From the NCBI GenBank assembly GCA_022578605.1, contig MU394121.1:62001-126000 (forward strand): a DNA stretch of 64,000 nt, read 5' to 3'. The DNA comes from Camillea tinctor (taxonomy: Eukaryota > Ascomycota > Sordariomycetes > Xylariales > Xylariaceae). Positions 21,816 to 33,120 of this stretch are shown here, one piece after another. A program made the position numbers and the translations under genes. The notes under the pieces are model-generated. The model worked only from the letters and a program-made list of their open reading frames with translations, was not told where the DNA came from and ran no database searches. Every line of letters starts with the position of its first letter. Position 1 is the first letter of the stretch.

Positions 21816-22331
21816 ATGGCCGTGGATAGTTCGCTTCGTGATCTAGCTAGTCCAAATCTGCCTCAAAATTTATATACCTCGAGTCTTATTATCCATTGGC
21901 CTTGCCCAGTTAGCTGCAGTGCAACAACGCTGCTTACTGTGTATAAGGGACGGGGGCAGTGGGATTCCGCCGAACGGGAAACTTCCCCGCAACGTCGTAT
22001 ACTATTCATCCATGTCGCGGAATCGTCTATCAAGAACCTACAGCGAAACCTGAGTATTTCTTATCGCCTCGGTCTCGTGCAGATCGATGCGAATCGGGCG
22101 CTTAATGTTATAAGAGGGATCCCTGGCGGTCGATTAGCCAATCTTGTTATGCGGGCTGTTGCATGGCGAGTCCGGGGATCGTCACTTATATGGAATCAGG
22201 CAACCGAATTTGGGGATAGAAAACTACAGCCGGTTAATGTGAAGTTGGTAGATGTGCAGCTGAAGCCGGATAGTGCTTACCATCTCGCTAGATCAGCCTG
22301 GCTGGCGTCAGAGCAAAATCTGCTGGTCTGA
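21816..22331 (+). CDS. Hypothetical ORF, weak support
   Basis: An open frame of 171 codons from ATG to TGA. I recognise no domain. The second half (about residues 90-170) has a balanced composition with hydrophobic and charged residues alternating, while the first half looks random. It has no signal peptide and no clear introns. It could be a young or decaying gene or a chance ORF in the 1.1-kb gap between the acetyltransferase and the FAD oxidase. Codon use is not clearly biased. Confidence 0.2.
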   Translation: MAVDSSLRDLASPNLPQNLYTSSLIIHWPCPVSCSATTLLTVYKGRGQWDSAERETSPQRRILFIHVAESSIKNLQRNLSISYRLGLVQIDANRALNVIRGIPGGRLANLVMRAVAWRVRGSSLIWNQATEFGDRKLQPVNVKLVDVQLKPDSAYHLARSAWLASEQNLLV

Positions 22332-22728
22332 ATAAAATAAAGAGAAAATGATGAGAGTGTGATGGCTATCTGGGATGTTTAAGTATACCGAATGGATACA
22401 CCGGCCATATATAAATCGTGTATATCTAGAGATGAGCGGAGTGCAAGCTCCTTATCCTAGTAAAAGCTTACTCGATCCGTAAGGAGATATTCGGCCGGCG
22501 AATCATTACCTGTATAGACAGCCATGCGAACTGGACCCGGAAGATGTAACGCTTACAATTTCCCACCGTGATTGATCTTGGCAGGCAAAAGACCCGGTCC
22601 AACTGCAGAGACAATACCTGCTTAGGACGCTGCCACCTGTTTAAAATGGGTGAAAGCCCGGTGAAAAAACTGGAAGAAACGATGGCGGTTCACCTCATCC
22701 GTCAACCTTCTTATCGTCTCCTATTTCA

Positions 22729-24753
22729 ATGATGGCGCGCTCCTGGAAGTTTCTGTGTGCCGGTTTGTTGCCATTGTTTGTCGCGGCGGCGGCATCGTCG
22801 CCTGCTCTCGTGCCTCGAACTTGGAATGGCGTAGCTTATGACTGCAAATGTTATATCGACGATGAATGTTGGCCCAGTGACAGCGCCTGGACGGATTTCA
22901 ACTCGACTGTCGAGGGGAACCTACTAGTTCACATCCCCCCAGGGGCGGCTTGTTATAACGTATGTCTATGTTCTGCTATCTGTGGTGTTGGTAGATGGAA
23001 TAAAAGGCTAAATAGGACTGTACCAGACGTTTGATGGCCCCCTAGGCCGAGTGGCAACTTACAATGCTGCTGCGTGTGCAGACGCCACTAGTTCATTCTC
23101 CAATGAGGCCTGGACGTTAGTAATGATACTCTCAAGTATAGAACAAGACAGTAACAATTTTAGGGTCGATAAACCGGCAGCGGAGCTGTGGACGTACTTC
23201 ACAAACGATACCTGTCGGCCAACAGCAGTTTCAACAGGGACCTGTACTTTAGGTTACTATGGTATCTATGTCGTTATGGCCAAGACGGCGGACCACGTAA
23301 AGGCGGGCATCGACTTCGCCAGGGAGAACAACTTGCGTTTGATCATTCGCAATACCGGCCACGATTTCATCGGAAGAAGCACCGGCTGGGGCGCGCTAGT
23401 TATTAACATGCACAGCTTTCAAGATGTCGCCTTTTCGACGACGTACGACGGCCCTGGCGACTATACTGGAGGCGTCGTAACCATCGGCGCCGGAGTCCAA
23501 GGTCGCGCACTGCTCACGGAGGCTCACGCACAAGAGCCGCCCGTTGTAGTGGTGACTGGAGAATGTCCTGTGAGTTTTTTATTTATTTATTTATTTATTT
23601 ATTTTCGTGTTACAGGAACTAATAAGCTGGTAGACTGTTGGCGTAGCTGGAGGGCTCGTCCAAGGCGGTGGACACGGCCCCCTGACTCCACTATACGGAT
23701 TGGCTGCAGACAATGCACTTTCGTTCGATGCCATCACGGCCGATGGTGAGTTTGTGACGGCTAATGCTGACGAGAACCCAGATTTGTTTTGGGCTCTCAA
23801 AGGCGGAGGTCCCGGCGCGTTCGCCGTCGTGCTCTCGGTTACCTTCAAGACGTTCCCGGAGCAGAAGTCCTCGGGTGCCGTCTTGAACATTAACTCAACA
23901 AGAGATGCAGATGTGTTCTGGGAAGGTGTCAAGACTTTCCACAAGTATGCGAATGACGTTGTTGATGCCGGGCTATATGCGTATTTCGAATTAGGTCTAC
24001 TCCGATTACATGTTGCCCCTTTCGTGGCGGTTGGTAAAACCTTTGAAGAGCTGAGCGCTATCCTGAAGCCCATGTTCGACGAACTAGATGCCAAGAACAT
24101 CCCGTACGATACGTACGGAAGGGAGTTCGACACGTTGTATGATCTCTACATTAGTCTATTCGAAGATGAACCGGCGGGCGGCTCGGCACTCACGGGTGGG
24201 TGGATGTTCAGCCACCAGGACGTCGAGGAGAATAACGACGGGATTATCGAAGCGCTGAAGACGGTGATTTCACCGCGGGCCGACCTTGCAGGCCAAGGAG
24301 GGATTATAGGCCATCTCTGGGACGCTGGTCACAGCGTGCTAGTTTCGAACAGCGCAACGCACCCGAGGTTTAGACAGTCGACGAACTTTGCGATCGCTAC
24401 GCTCAACGTACCTGTGGGCTCTTCATGGGAACAAAAGGCGGAGCTCCAGGATGTACTTACCAACATCCAAGATGCTGCGATGAAGGCAGCCGGCCCGAAT
24501 GGCTGTGCCTACGTGAACGAGGTAAGTAATTCGGCAAGAATAGGTCAAATATGCCGTGCTAATTAGGTGCTTTCAGGGCGATCCTTATCAACCAGACTGG
24601 CAAGATCACTTCTGGGGTTCTGAGTATCCAGTGCTGCTTGAGACTCGCAAGAAATGGGATCCGAATGGAGTCTTTTACACCGTGGCCACGCCAGGGACAG
24701 AGGATTGGGAGGTGATTGAGTATGGGACGAGGCTTTGCCGCAAGTCTGAATAG
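22729..24753 (+). CDS. Secreted FAD-dependent oxidoreductase, berberine-bridge-enzyme type
   Basis: Flavoenzyme of the FAD_binding_4 + BBE family, which oxidises sugars, alcohols or secondary metabolites outside the cell or in the secretory path. Exons are 22729..22959, 23027..23115, 23164..23569, 23634..24521 and 24577..24753; introns are 67, 48, 64 and 55 nt. The protein is 596 residues. A signal peptide covers about residues 1-24. The FAD domain has RNTGHDFIGRST, whose His (about residue 171) is the usual 8-alpha-histidyl attachment, and GECPTVGVAGG, whose Cys (about residue 240) is the 6-S-cysteinyl site, so FAD is probably held by two covalent bonds. GGGHGPLTPLYGLAADN and ALKGGGPGAFAVVLSVT follow. 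The C-terminal BBE segment (YVNEGDPYQPDWQDHFWG...WDPNGVFY) is complete. There are no other metabolic-cluster genes next to it. The 48-nt intron is a multiple of three without a stop, so retention would not break the frame. Confidence 0.92.
23577..23605. repeat. TTTA microsatellite inside an intron
   Basis: About six TTTA units lie just after the donor GTGAGT of the third intron of the FAD oxidase gene. Length change could affect splicing, because the intron is only 64 nt. Confidence 0.85.
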
Positions 24754-25663
24754 AAGAGCTAATAAAGTGCCGTGGGTATATATACGAGATCATGCCAGCT
24801 AGCCGGGAAGGCTAAAATATAAATACGCTATAAAACTTCTTCGAATCCTGGGATGTAGCATCGTGGATTCATGAGTAACCTTAAAGGGGATCTTGTGGCG
24901 CGACATTGCTTCTAGTGGCCTAGTGTGTTAACAGGATTATGAGATATCCTCAGCTTGAGTAAGAATGAACCCGTTAATAGGTATATAATGTGATTCGTTG
25001 GATTTCCAAGTGGAAATCAATCCGGTGAGTATGCTTCGGTTCAGCTTCTATATAGGAAAGTGGAGGAGGAGGAGGAGCTGGAGGAGCTCGTCCTATTAGG
25101 AGTGATAACTATCGGATATGCATATAACAAGCTCTTAAACCTCGATATCGGGTATCGATCTAGATATGCATGGAAGCGCTAGAGAACCAGTCTATAGGCA
25201 TTGACTGACGTCACTATATTGCATTCTTGAAGTATGTCCAAGCTCCAGCTGCATTAGGATTTTCGTCAGAGCCTTGCAGCTGAAAAGCCCCGCTGGTTTC
25301 TTTATCGCACGCACCCCGCCAGCGATTAACTGATTAATTGATTGATTTGATTGTCCGATCTACAAACACATTCCTGAACCTCTCTAACTAACCTTATCCA
25401 CTGAAGCTCTCTTTAACCGTACTCAGCTATCAACCCAAGAACAACCGAACAAACAAACGAACGAACCAAAATCGTGTCCGTATATCTTGGACCGAATGAT
25501 CATGATTAGACCACGCTGAGATTTTCTTTTAATTCATTTGCCGTGTCGAGGAGTCTCCGCCGATTAATTCCATTACCCTTCCTTTCCCCCTCGCCTCGGA
25601 CGAATCATATGAGTTGGTCTATAGCTGCAGCAGGAGAGACGGACCGCCAGAAATACCAACAAG
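24754..25663. other. Intergenic region and GTR1 leader
   Basis: 3' flank of the FAD oxidase, then the promoter and probable 5' leader of GTR1. It contains an AGG/AGC-rich stretch (about 25060-25090) and a pyrimidine/adenine-rich leader (about 25350-25470). No gene seen. Confidence 0.45.
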
Positions 25664-26905
25664 ATGGCAGATATGGAAGGTTCTACGAGCTTGGGTATGC
25701 CGGGTGACGTGCGGAGCGAGGTGAAGAAGCCCAAGAAGAAGAAGGTCCTGCTCATGGGCAAAAGCGGTTCCGGCAAATCGAGTATGCGAAGCATAATATT
25801 CAGCAACTACATTGCTAGAGACACCAGACGGCTGTGAGTGGGAATGCATGGTCCTCATGCCCTCATAATATCCCTTTGCTACTGACATCTTCGTCATGGC
25901 CATGCTAATCAAATCTCGGCGGCGATGCTGTGGCGGCGACGGTGTAGAGGCGCGACCATCGATATCGACTTATCCCACGTCAAGTTCCTCGGCAACCTCA
26001 CCCTCAACCTCTGGGACTGCGGTGGACAGGAAGCTTTTATGGAAAACTACCTGACCCAGCAGCGGGTCCACGTCTTTTCGAATGTCGGTGTCCTGATCTA
26101 CGTTTTCGATATCGAGTCCCGCGACGTCGACCGCGACATGGCCACCTACGTCTCCATCATCTCGGCCCTCACCCAGTTCTCGCCGACAGCCAACATCTAC
26201 GTGCTGATCCACAAGATGGACCTGATCACCCTCCATGCGCGGGAGGCCGTTTTCGTCGATCGCGTACGATTAGTGCGACAAAAGACCGCCGAATTCGTAC
26301 AGGGCGCTGGGTACACCGGTGAGCTGGATCTGATACCCTTTGCCACCTCCATATGGGACCAATCTCTGTACAAGGCGTGGGCGAGCATCATTCACGATCT
26401 CGTGCCCAACTTATCCGTCATCGAATCGCAACTAGGATCGCTAGGTATCTTAATAGAAGCTGAAGAGTTGCTGCTCTTTGAGCGGACGAGCTTTCTCGTC
26501 GTTTCCAGCTGGACGTCGGAGGAGGGGCAGAGCAATCCGACGGGAGACCGTCAAGAGCGCATATCGAATATTTTGAAGCATTTCAAGCAGAGCATCAGTC
26601 GGTTTACTGGTACACCGCGGAACGCAGAGCAGTTCACCTTGATGGTATAGTGCTTCCTCTTCTGTTTCTTTTTTTCTGTCATGCCCCCCCTTTTACTGAC
26701 ACAGATCCTGCTGTTATAGGAACACAAGGCGGGCGCGAGGTTCTCCATGTTCGCCTGCAAATTTACCACCAACACCTACCTTATGGTCATCCTACCACCG
26801 GGAGAGGCTCGATTTAATTCAGCCAAGTTGAACTGCCAAATCGCCCGAGAAAGCTTCAAGTTCCTGGATGGACCTGCTACCGTGTCAGGTCAAGCCCTTT
26901 CTTAA
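25664..26905 (+). CDS. gtr1: Rag-family small GTPase Gtr1 (RagA/B orthologue)
   Basis: Vacuolar Rag GTPase that, paired with Gtr2 in the EGO complex, signals amino-acid status to TORC1. Exons are 25664..25833, 25948..26644 and 26720..26905 (introns 114 and 75 nt), giving 350 residues. After a short basic leader the P-loop is GKSGSGKSS (residues 32-40). The switch region runs [19 protein letters not shown], split by the first intron, and the G3 motif is WDCGGQE (79-85) with Gln. [21 protein letters not shown] and the G4-like HKMDL follow. The C-terminal roadblock-like dimerisation domain is completed by exon 3 ([20 protein letters not shown]... to ...LSKL-type tail). The RagA/B type is favoured over RagC/D by these G-motifs and the [11 protein letters not shown] block. 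All motifs are intact. Confidence 0.95.
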
Positions 26906-28254
26906 AGAGACTAATGTGAAAAAAAATTTATTCACCATTTTCTATCCGACTAATATGGATATATATATATTCGCCGAGTTACTATTATCGTAATTCTAAT
27001 GTCATAACTGCCCCCGCGCAGTCTGAAACCAGAAGCATTTACTGCAATTTATTCTTATTTTTCAAAGCATGAGGATTCATCGAAGGATTCATCGAAGGGG
27101 AGAGGCCTCAAGATACACGACATGGTGAAATTGACCTTTGGATGAGCCACTGGCGGACGAATTGGTGCAGGGGAAAGAAGAGGCATTTAGTCGACTGACT
27201 GATGCTATTGTTGGGCTCATTTGGCATGGCGCTTTTTGAGCATTTGCGTAGACTCTATAGAAATTTACCCACAGGCCATAATTATTCCGCCATTTCGTCT
27301 ATGTCCACTTCGCGCCCCTATAAAAAGAGGCCGTGATTGTATCGCACGTGCCATTGACGATGCATCACTAGTTAGACAGCGACAAAACCGCCAAGATATA
27401 AAGCCAAGACAACGTTGATCAACACGGCGGTATGATTGGATTTGAACAGACCGTCTTCCCAATAGTGTTCCTGGCATATGGCCCCCTCCCGCTGGAGATC
27501 GGCACAGCTGCTGGAATAGGAAGGTTGATGTCTTGACCCGCGAACCAATGAGTTAGCTAGATAGCTGCTGTTTCGCCCAATGACTTTGATGAAAGGGCCA
27601 TTGCTTGACGATTGGCGATATGAGATTTATACTTCATTTTATTTACCTTTTTGGTGAGTAACGTGGGAGAATTGAATCTGCGTTCTACAAGAGGTTTTTG
27701 GCAAAGGAGATTGTTCACTATATTCGCGGATGTAGGCGAGAAGTTGGAAAGTAGTCGGTAATCATGTGCTGCTTCGTTCACCAAATCAGATGCAGATGAT
27801 CGTCATCCGCTGCAACTTCCTAGCGTGCCCCCTTCCAATCTCCATCTCTTCAATACGGCAGGTCTAAACCAGAGCTAAATCATACCTAATCTGATCAGCA
27901 CGAGGTTTCTGTCCCTCGGTGCAACATCGCAGGATTGGGACATGTCTCGCATAGACAGCGTATATGCCGGTTCCCTCCCCTTATGGCCCTGCGGCGGCTG
28001 ACCATTGATTGGCCCTGGACACACATGTTCACCTTCTATCACCGGGTTCGACTTTAGCTGTTGACGCCGGGCTGGGGCTAGAGAAGCATCTAACGTACCT
28101 GACAAAGCAGGAAGAGATCGTCGGATGGGGAGATAGGGAAGAAGGGTGTAAGGGATATTTGATAGCTATATAATATCGTCTACTCGCCACCCGTCGTGGC
28201 AGCCGTGTAGTAACTCAGGTCCTCCGTTGCAACACAGGTAGCCCAGCATCCAAC
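26906..28254. other. Intergenic region upstream of the secreted nuclease
   Basis: 3' flank of GTR1, a short direct repeat (GGATTCATCGAA twice near 27071-27094), then the promoter of the nuclease gene. Short ORFs on both strands lack domain character. No RNA gene seen. Confidence 0.45.
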
Positions 28255-29034
28255 ATGAAGTTCGCCTACCTCATCTCCGCCGGCGCCGCCGTCCTCGCGG
28301 CCCCTGCCCCGTCTCCGGCCGCCAACCCTCTTCCCATGCCTACCCCCGTTCGTCCCTATCCCTCTCCTCTCCATTCCCAAAATAATTAACTAACCTCCTC
28401 TAGCCCGGCATCCCCTCTAGCTCTGCCGCAAAGAGCCAGCTCGCGGACCTCGCCGTGTCCACGAACGAGGACGACGGGAACTACGAGCGGGACCTGTTCC
28501 CGACGTGGGACACCATCGAGGGCACGTGCAACACGCGGGAGTACGTGCTCCGGCGCGACGGGGACGGCGTTACCGTGGGGAACGACTGCTACCCCACGGC
28601 GGGTTCGTGGACGAGCCCCTACGACGGCGGGGTCTGGGACGCGCCGTCGGACGTGGATATCGATCACATGGTTCCGCTGAAGAACGCTTGGATCGTGAGT
28701 CCCCTATTTCCCTTCTCCTACCCCTTTCTTTAAAAAAAGAGGGTGGATAAAGAAAAAGGAGAAAAAACTAACACCTCCCCAGTCCGGAGCCAATGCCTGG
28801 ACGACCTCGAAGCGCGAGCAGTTCGCCAACGACGTGACGCGCCCCCAGCTCTGGGCCGTGACCGACAACGTCAACCAGGCCAAGAGCGACAAGAGCCCCG
28901 ACGCGTGGAAACCGCCCCTATCCAGCTTCTACTGCACCTACGCGTCCGCCTGGGTCGCCGTCAAGAGCTACTGGGAGCTGGCCGTCACCGCGGCCGAGAA
29001 GGCGGCTCTCGAGGATATGCTGGATACGTGCTGA
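28255..29034 (+). CDS. Secreted HNH-type nuclease, DUF1524 / GmrSD C-terminal family
   Basis: Small extracellular nuclease-like protein. Exons are 28255..28347, 28404..28694 and 28783..29034 (introns 56 and 88 nt, all phase 0), giving 211 residues. The signal peptide MKFAYLISAGAAVLAAP is followed by a Pro-rich linker. The core has NYERDLFPTWDTIEGTCNTR, then the metal/catalytic motif DVDIDHMVPLKNAW. The His of DIDHMVPL is the expected general base of the His-Me finger. The C-terminal half, FANDVTRPQLWAVTDNVNQ and SDKSPDAWKPP, supplies the Asn/Lys residues conserved in the family. Four or more Cys suggest disulphides. Relatives occur in bacteria and fungi. In fungi they are mostly uncharacterised secreted proteins, proposed to degrade DNA or RNA for nutrition or competition. 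The gene is GC-rich compared with its flanks. Confidence 0.9.
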
Positions 29035-29401
29035 GGACTTGGCCGAGAAGTATAGAGGGGGAATGTATATAATACCAGTAGTATCAGGTTATTTGACTTT
29101 AGCAATGTACTTATGGGTTTCACTCTGGCGACTAACGATTTACTTGGATCACCGAGTTACGTGAGGTTTGGCAATCCTCCTTAGACAAAGCCATTATCTA
29201 AAACTTATTTTTTTGACTGTCTTCGTCTCTGTAGTTCGGGCGCTTCCAGACCATTTCTACGTGTACATTTCAGCAGCACCATTAGCTAGCCACCTCTCTC
29301 GACTAGTTATACCATGCAACCCATATTTTTCATTGTCTAGTAAAACTCCAGCGGGCCAAAGGCAGACAGACAATCAACACCTAACCCCCTAAACCCCCCA
29401 C

Positions 29402-30840
29402 TCAAGTAACTCGCTTGACCACAGCGGTACCGCCCTTCTTGAACTCGGCCATATCTCCCAGCACCAGCGATTTGTCGGTGTGGTCTTTGTTGGGGAACGT
29501 CGTAGCCAGGACCCAACCATTGCTAGTGCTCAGATCCGGTGAGGCTCGCGAGATGAACTCGTAAATGTCGCTGACCGTCTGGGTCAAATTGAAACGCGCA
29601 GGTAGTCTCGTACCGTCGGGCATCTGGATACGGATCATGACCGTGGGTTGTGAACTATCGGCTGAAGTGCTTGGTCCCCCGGATGTCGACGGAGTAGCTG
29701 AAGCGGCAGCACTCGAAGTCGCGACAGGAGGTAGGGATACCGCAGGGGGGGCCTCCCCGGGCACAGGACTACCAAGACGACGCCCTTCGCCACCAAAGGG
29801 CTTATAGACCTTGGGAAGGGGTCGGTAGTTCTCTTCGTGCTGCTGCAACTTGACGTCTAGAGGCTCATCGTATCGCACATTCATAAGATGAACGGGAGCG
29901 CGGCCCTGTTGGATCATGCGTAAGGCGTCTGCGTTCTCAGGGTCGTCAAAACGTCGGAGTTCGCCATCGTCAATGCTGAAACCATCGCGCCACAAGTGCA
30001 GAGTGCGCTCTTGAACTTGGTCCGACTGGGCTGTGGCACGGCTGCTCGAGGGTCCGCGGGGGTCGGGTATGGTACGGCTCGGGGTTCCTTCACCTCCTAG
30101 GGTCTGGCCGGAGCCACGGAAGGACGAAGAGCTCGAGGGTCCGGCAGGTGCTGACGACTCTGGCCGCTGAGAGTTGCTGAGACCATCATTAAATGTAAGC
30201 AATGCAGGTTCATCGGGAAGAAAAGAACAGGGAAACAAGTAGCAGTAGAGAATTACCTCTTCGCCTTAGCAAGCAGGTCGTTAATTATCCGCTTGGGATC
30301 GGGACGTTGGTTGGGATCTTGCACAGCAAGTCCGCTTTTCTCGCCGCCAGCGTAGGTATCTCGATGTACGTCGTCGTCATCGTCTTCGCTATCGTCGTCT
30401 TCTTGGTCGTGGGCACTTCCACCACCGATGGAGCTCAGGGTAGCCAGCCCCTTCTTCTTGACATGTCGGCTCGACGAGCTAGAAGTGGTAGGAATGGCCT
30501 GGGGCGCGGGTCGGCCATCGAGGGTTCTTGGGCCCGTGTATCCGGGAGGAGCAGCGTCCGAACTCGAGGCTCCGGCTTCGCCAGCAGTGACTGCATCTTC
30601 ATCCGCGTCGGCGTAGAAGGCCTGGACGGCGTTCGTAAGGTCCCAATTGCTGGCAGAGAGATACTGCGTTGCCTGGAGCAGAAGGGATAATGCGGTCAGT
30701 ACGTGGAAGTTTCTCAAAACAGCAGAAGCAGAAGGAGATAGAGAAAAGAGAAGTCAGAGTTAGCCTACCTGTACGGTGTTGGCACCAGTCATGGCCATAA
30801 ACTCGCTGGTGCTCGCATCGCGATCCAAGTTGCTATCCAT
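29402..30840 (-). CDS. shp1: UBX-domain Cdc48/p97 cofactor Shp1 (p47 family)
   Basis: Adaptor that recruits the AAA ATPase Cdc48 to ubiquitylated or membrane substrates (autophagosome formation, Golgi and nuclear membrane fusion, PP1 assembly). Minus-strand exons are 30840..30769, 30672..30257 and 30176..29402 (introns 96 and 80 nt), giving 420 residues, close to yeast Shp1. An N-terminal UBA domain (about 1-50) has TGANTVQATQYLSASNWDL. An acidic Asp-rich linker follows. Two SHP-type Cdc48-binding boxes are visible: FRGSGQTLGG before the SEP domain and FGGEGRRLG after it. The SEP domain (about 220-295) starts RTLHLWRDGFSIDDG. The C-terminal UBX domain (about 340-420) runs from MIRIQMPDGTRLPARFN to the end. 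The architecture UBA-SEP-UBX is complete. Confidence 0.94.
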
Positions 30841-31926
30841 GATGACCTGTTCTTCTTCTAACTGGCTGACCAACAAACGGGCTGGGATTGTCAGCAGATG
30901 GGATGGATACAGGTGACGGATGAGCTGTTGATGTCTACTCCAGCTATAGGTGTGGAGAGGCAAGGGAGGTGGAGTATTGGACGGATGGATAATAAAGAAG
31001 GATGGTTTTGGATAATGTAAAGAGAATGGAGAAGGTCAAATCACGATGAATGATGTAAGTTTAGTACTTTCCTGGGGTTGGTTAGTGAATAAACCTGCGC
31101 TTTCCAGGCAGCTTTAGCGACGACGTCAAAGCTCTCCACAGTGGCTTTGGGGGGGCAGGTGGGGTATAACAGAGCGATCTTAACCCCGCCAATGAACCCT
31201 ACTTCTTTTCTGCCTGTAACACCAAAAGATTAGGTACTCAACACCCATACGAGTGTAGTATCGTTGTACCATCTAGGCTGCTAGGGCAAGTCCAGTCCAG
31301 TCCTTTAGGGGTTAAAGCGGACAACGGTAGTTCTAATGATCCGCTAGTTACTTGCCCATCAGCCGCTATTGAACTTTAACAGGTAGTAGTAAGTACCCTC
31401 GGTGAGCGATTGAGTACTGATGGTAAGCAGTATACTATCGGAGGTACTTATGTAGTTAGTGTGTATAGGGACCACAAATCCCCTAGTGCTAATTCTTAAC
31501 CTGACTGACTAGGTAGGTACTATTCAATTAGTAGTCATCACAGCAGTATTAGTGGCTCCGATTAGTTTTGATTCAGATTCTACACTATAAACCCATCTGA
31601 GGGGAACTGCTTGAACCCGTTCGTTCCATATTATACGCAACCTTTCACATCTTTAGAAATTGATACCCATTTTCTGTATTATACAACCAACCAAGACCCC
31701 CTACCGATTCATTTTCTAGAGTTTTCTTTTTTTCTTTCCCTTTAAATTTTCTACTCCACTAATTCGGGCCTCCCGCAATACTTGCATAGCGATTGTGAGA
31801 TCGTCAATCGTTTTAAGCCGAAATCCACTGCGTGGTTTAGTACTCCTCCGTTCGTCGCAGAGCATATCCCCCAGCTGTTTGCTACCCACCCATTACTATC
31901 ACGCCTGACTCGACGACAACTACGCG
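30841..31926. other. Divergent promoter region between shp1 and mim1
   Basis: Both genes fire away from this 1.1-kb gap, so it probably contains two promoters. It contains TAGTAAGTA-type words and a pyrimidine tract just before MIM1 (about 31715-31745). No gene or RNA seen. Confidence 0.45.
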
Positions 31927-32375
31927 ATGGCCTCAGAAGAATCAAACCCGCTCGCCGAATCCGGCATCACCATGCACTCGGATAGCGAGCAGTACTCGGC
32001 TGGAGAGGACCTCTCAACCTCTCCCGAATCCTCGTCATCTCCGCCCCTCGTCCTCTACCAACCCCCTACCGTGTGGTCCATGATCCGAGGAGCCACTATC
32101 AACCTGCTGCTACCATTTATTAACGGCATGATGCTCGGGTTTGGCGAACTATTTGCGCACGAGGCAGCTTTCAGGTTAGGATGGGGAGGCACAAAGGTAA
32201 GCGACCCCCTTCCCTCTGTGGCGGTTTCGCTCGGAACCCCGGCGCTAACGATTCACTCTTTTAACAGGTATTCCCCATCTCAAGACGAAGAGTACACCCG
32301 ATCGGGCCCGGAATCGAGATCCGGGACAGACGGAAAACGCGCCCCGACCTGCAGGACCTGACGTCCTTGGAGTGA
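31927..32375 (+). CDS. mim1: Mitochondrial import protein Mim1 (TOM13 family)
   Basis: Small mitochondrial outer-membrane protein that, with Mim2, inserts alpha-helical outer-membrane proteins and supports TOM assembly. Exons are 31927..32196 and 32268..32375, with a 71-nt phase-0 intron, giving 125 residues. An acidic, Ser-rich cytosolic head (residues 1-45) precedes the conserved block YQPPTVWSMIRGATINLLLP and the membrane helix region FINGMMLGFGELFAHEAAF. The helix contains glycine-spaced residues used for oligomerisation in the family. Exon 2 adds the conserved tail VFPISRRRVHPIGPGIE. The family call rests on the near-invariant WSMIRGATINLLLPFINGM core. The next gene downstream on the same strand encodes the inner-membrane insertase Oxa1. 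Confidence 0.93.
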
Positions 32376-33120
32376 ACGAGGTAGACAGCACACAGCACCG
32401 CGCATGTTTGCACCTATCGAACGACTGGCTAAAGTAAAGGAGCTATCTATGCATGGAGGTTAGACCTAGCAAAATCTAACATGAATTATACCGAGGTGCA
32501 CACCCAGGGTTGGAATCTTAAGCTAGCTGGTTTGGTCCATATCACTCCTATTCAGAGAGTCACCATAGGTTGGGTTTTGTCCCGGTACAAATAGAAACGG
32601 GATTACAGTGATTGTACATAGCAGTCTCACTTAAACTCCTTTGCTGTCCAGGGTAAATAACAAGAGAAAGAGAAAATAGAGAGAAATGATTCAATTCCTT
32701 ATATGTTATTTTCTTTCTTTTTGTTTTTCTAATTTGTCTACCGAAACCGGCTCAGCTTGAATTTTTTGAACAGAACATTACTCTAGGTATGTCAGTCTAG
32801 AGCTACGGTGCTATGAAATCACCATCCTACGGAATGCATCAAGTACATAGTAGGTAGTAGCCGATAAAGTAGGTACTTAAGTACCGATGTGATGTACCAG
32901 GGCCTCGGGTTGGGGATATTGTGATATGGGCTGCAGGTGGCAGACAGTGGAAGCTTTGTTAATGGTGATCTCATGGTTACGCCGATAACCCCTCGATAAG
33001 TACATATCTCCCGTACCACAACCTATACCCATGTCGAATTCCCATACTAAGTGCGATGCGGTTTAAAAAAAATTCAACATGTACTTGAGCTCGACAACCA
33101 CATATTCGTAACCCAGAGCC
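32376..33120. other. Intergenic region between mim1 and oxa1
   Basis: 745 bp between two co-oriented genes. Nothing beyond probable 3' and 5' flanks is visible. Confidence 0.45.
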
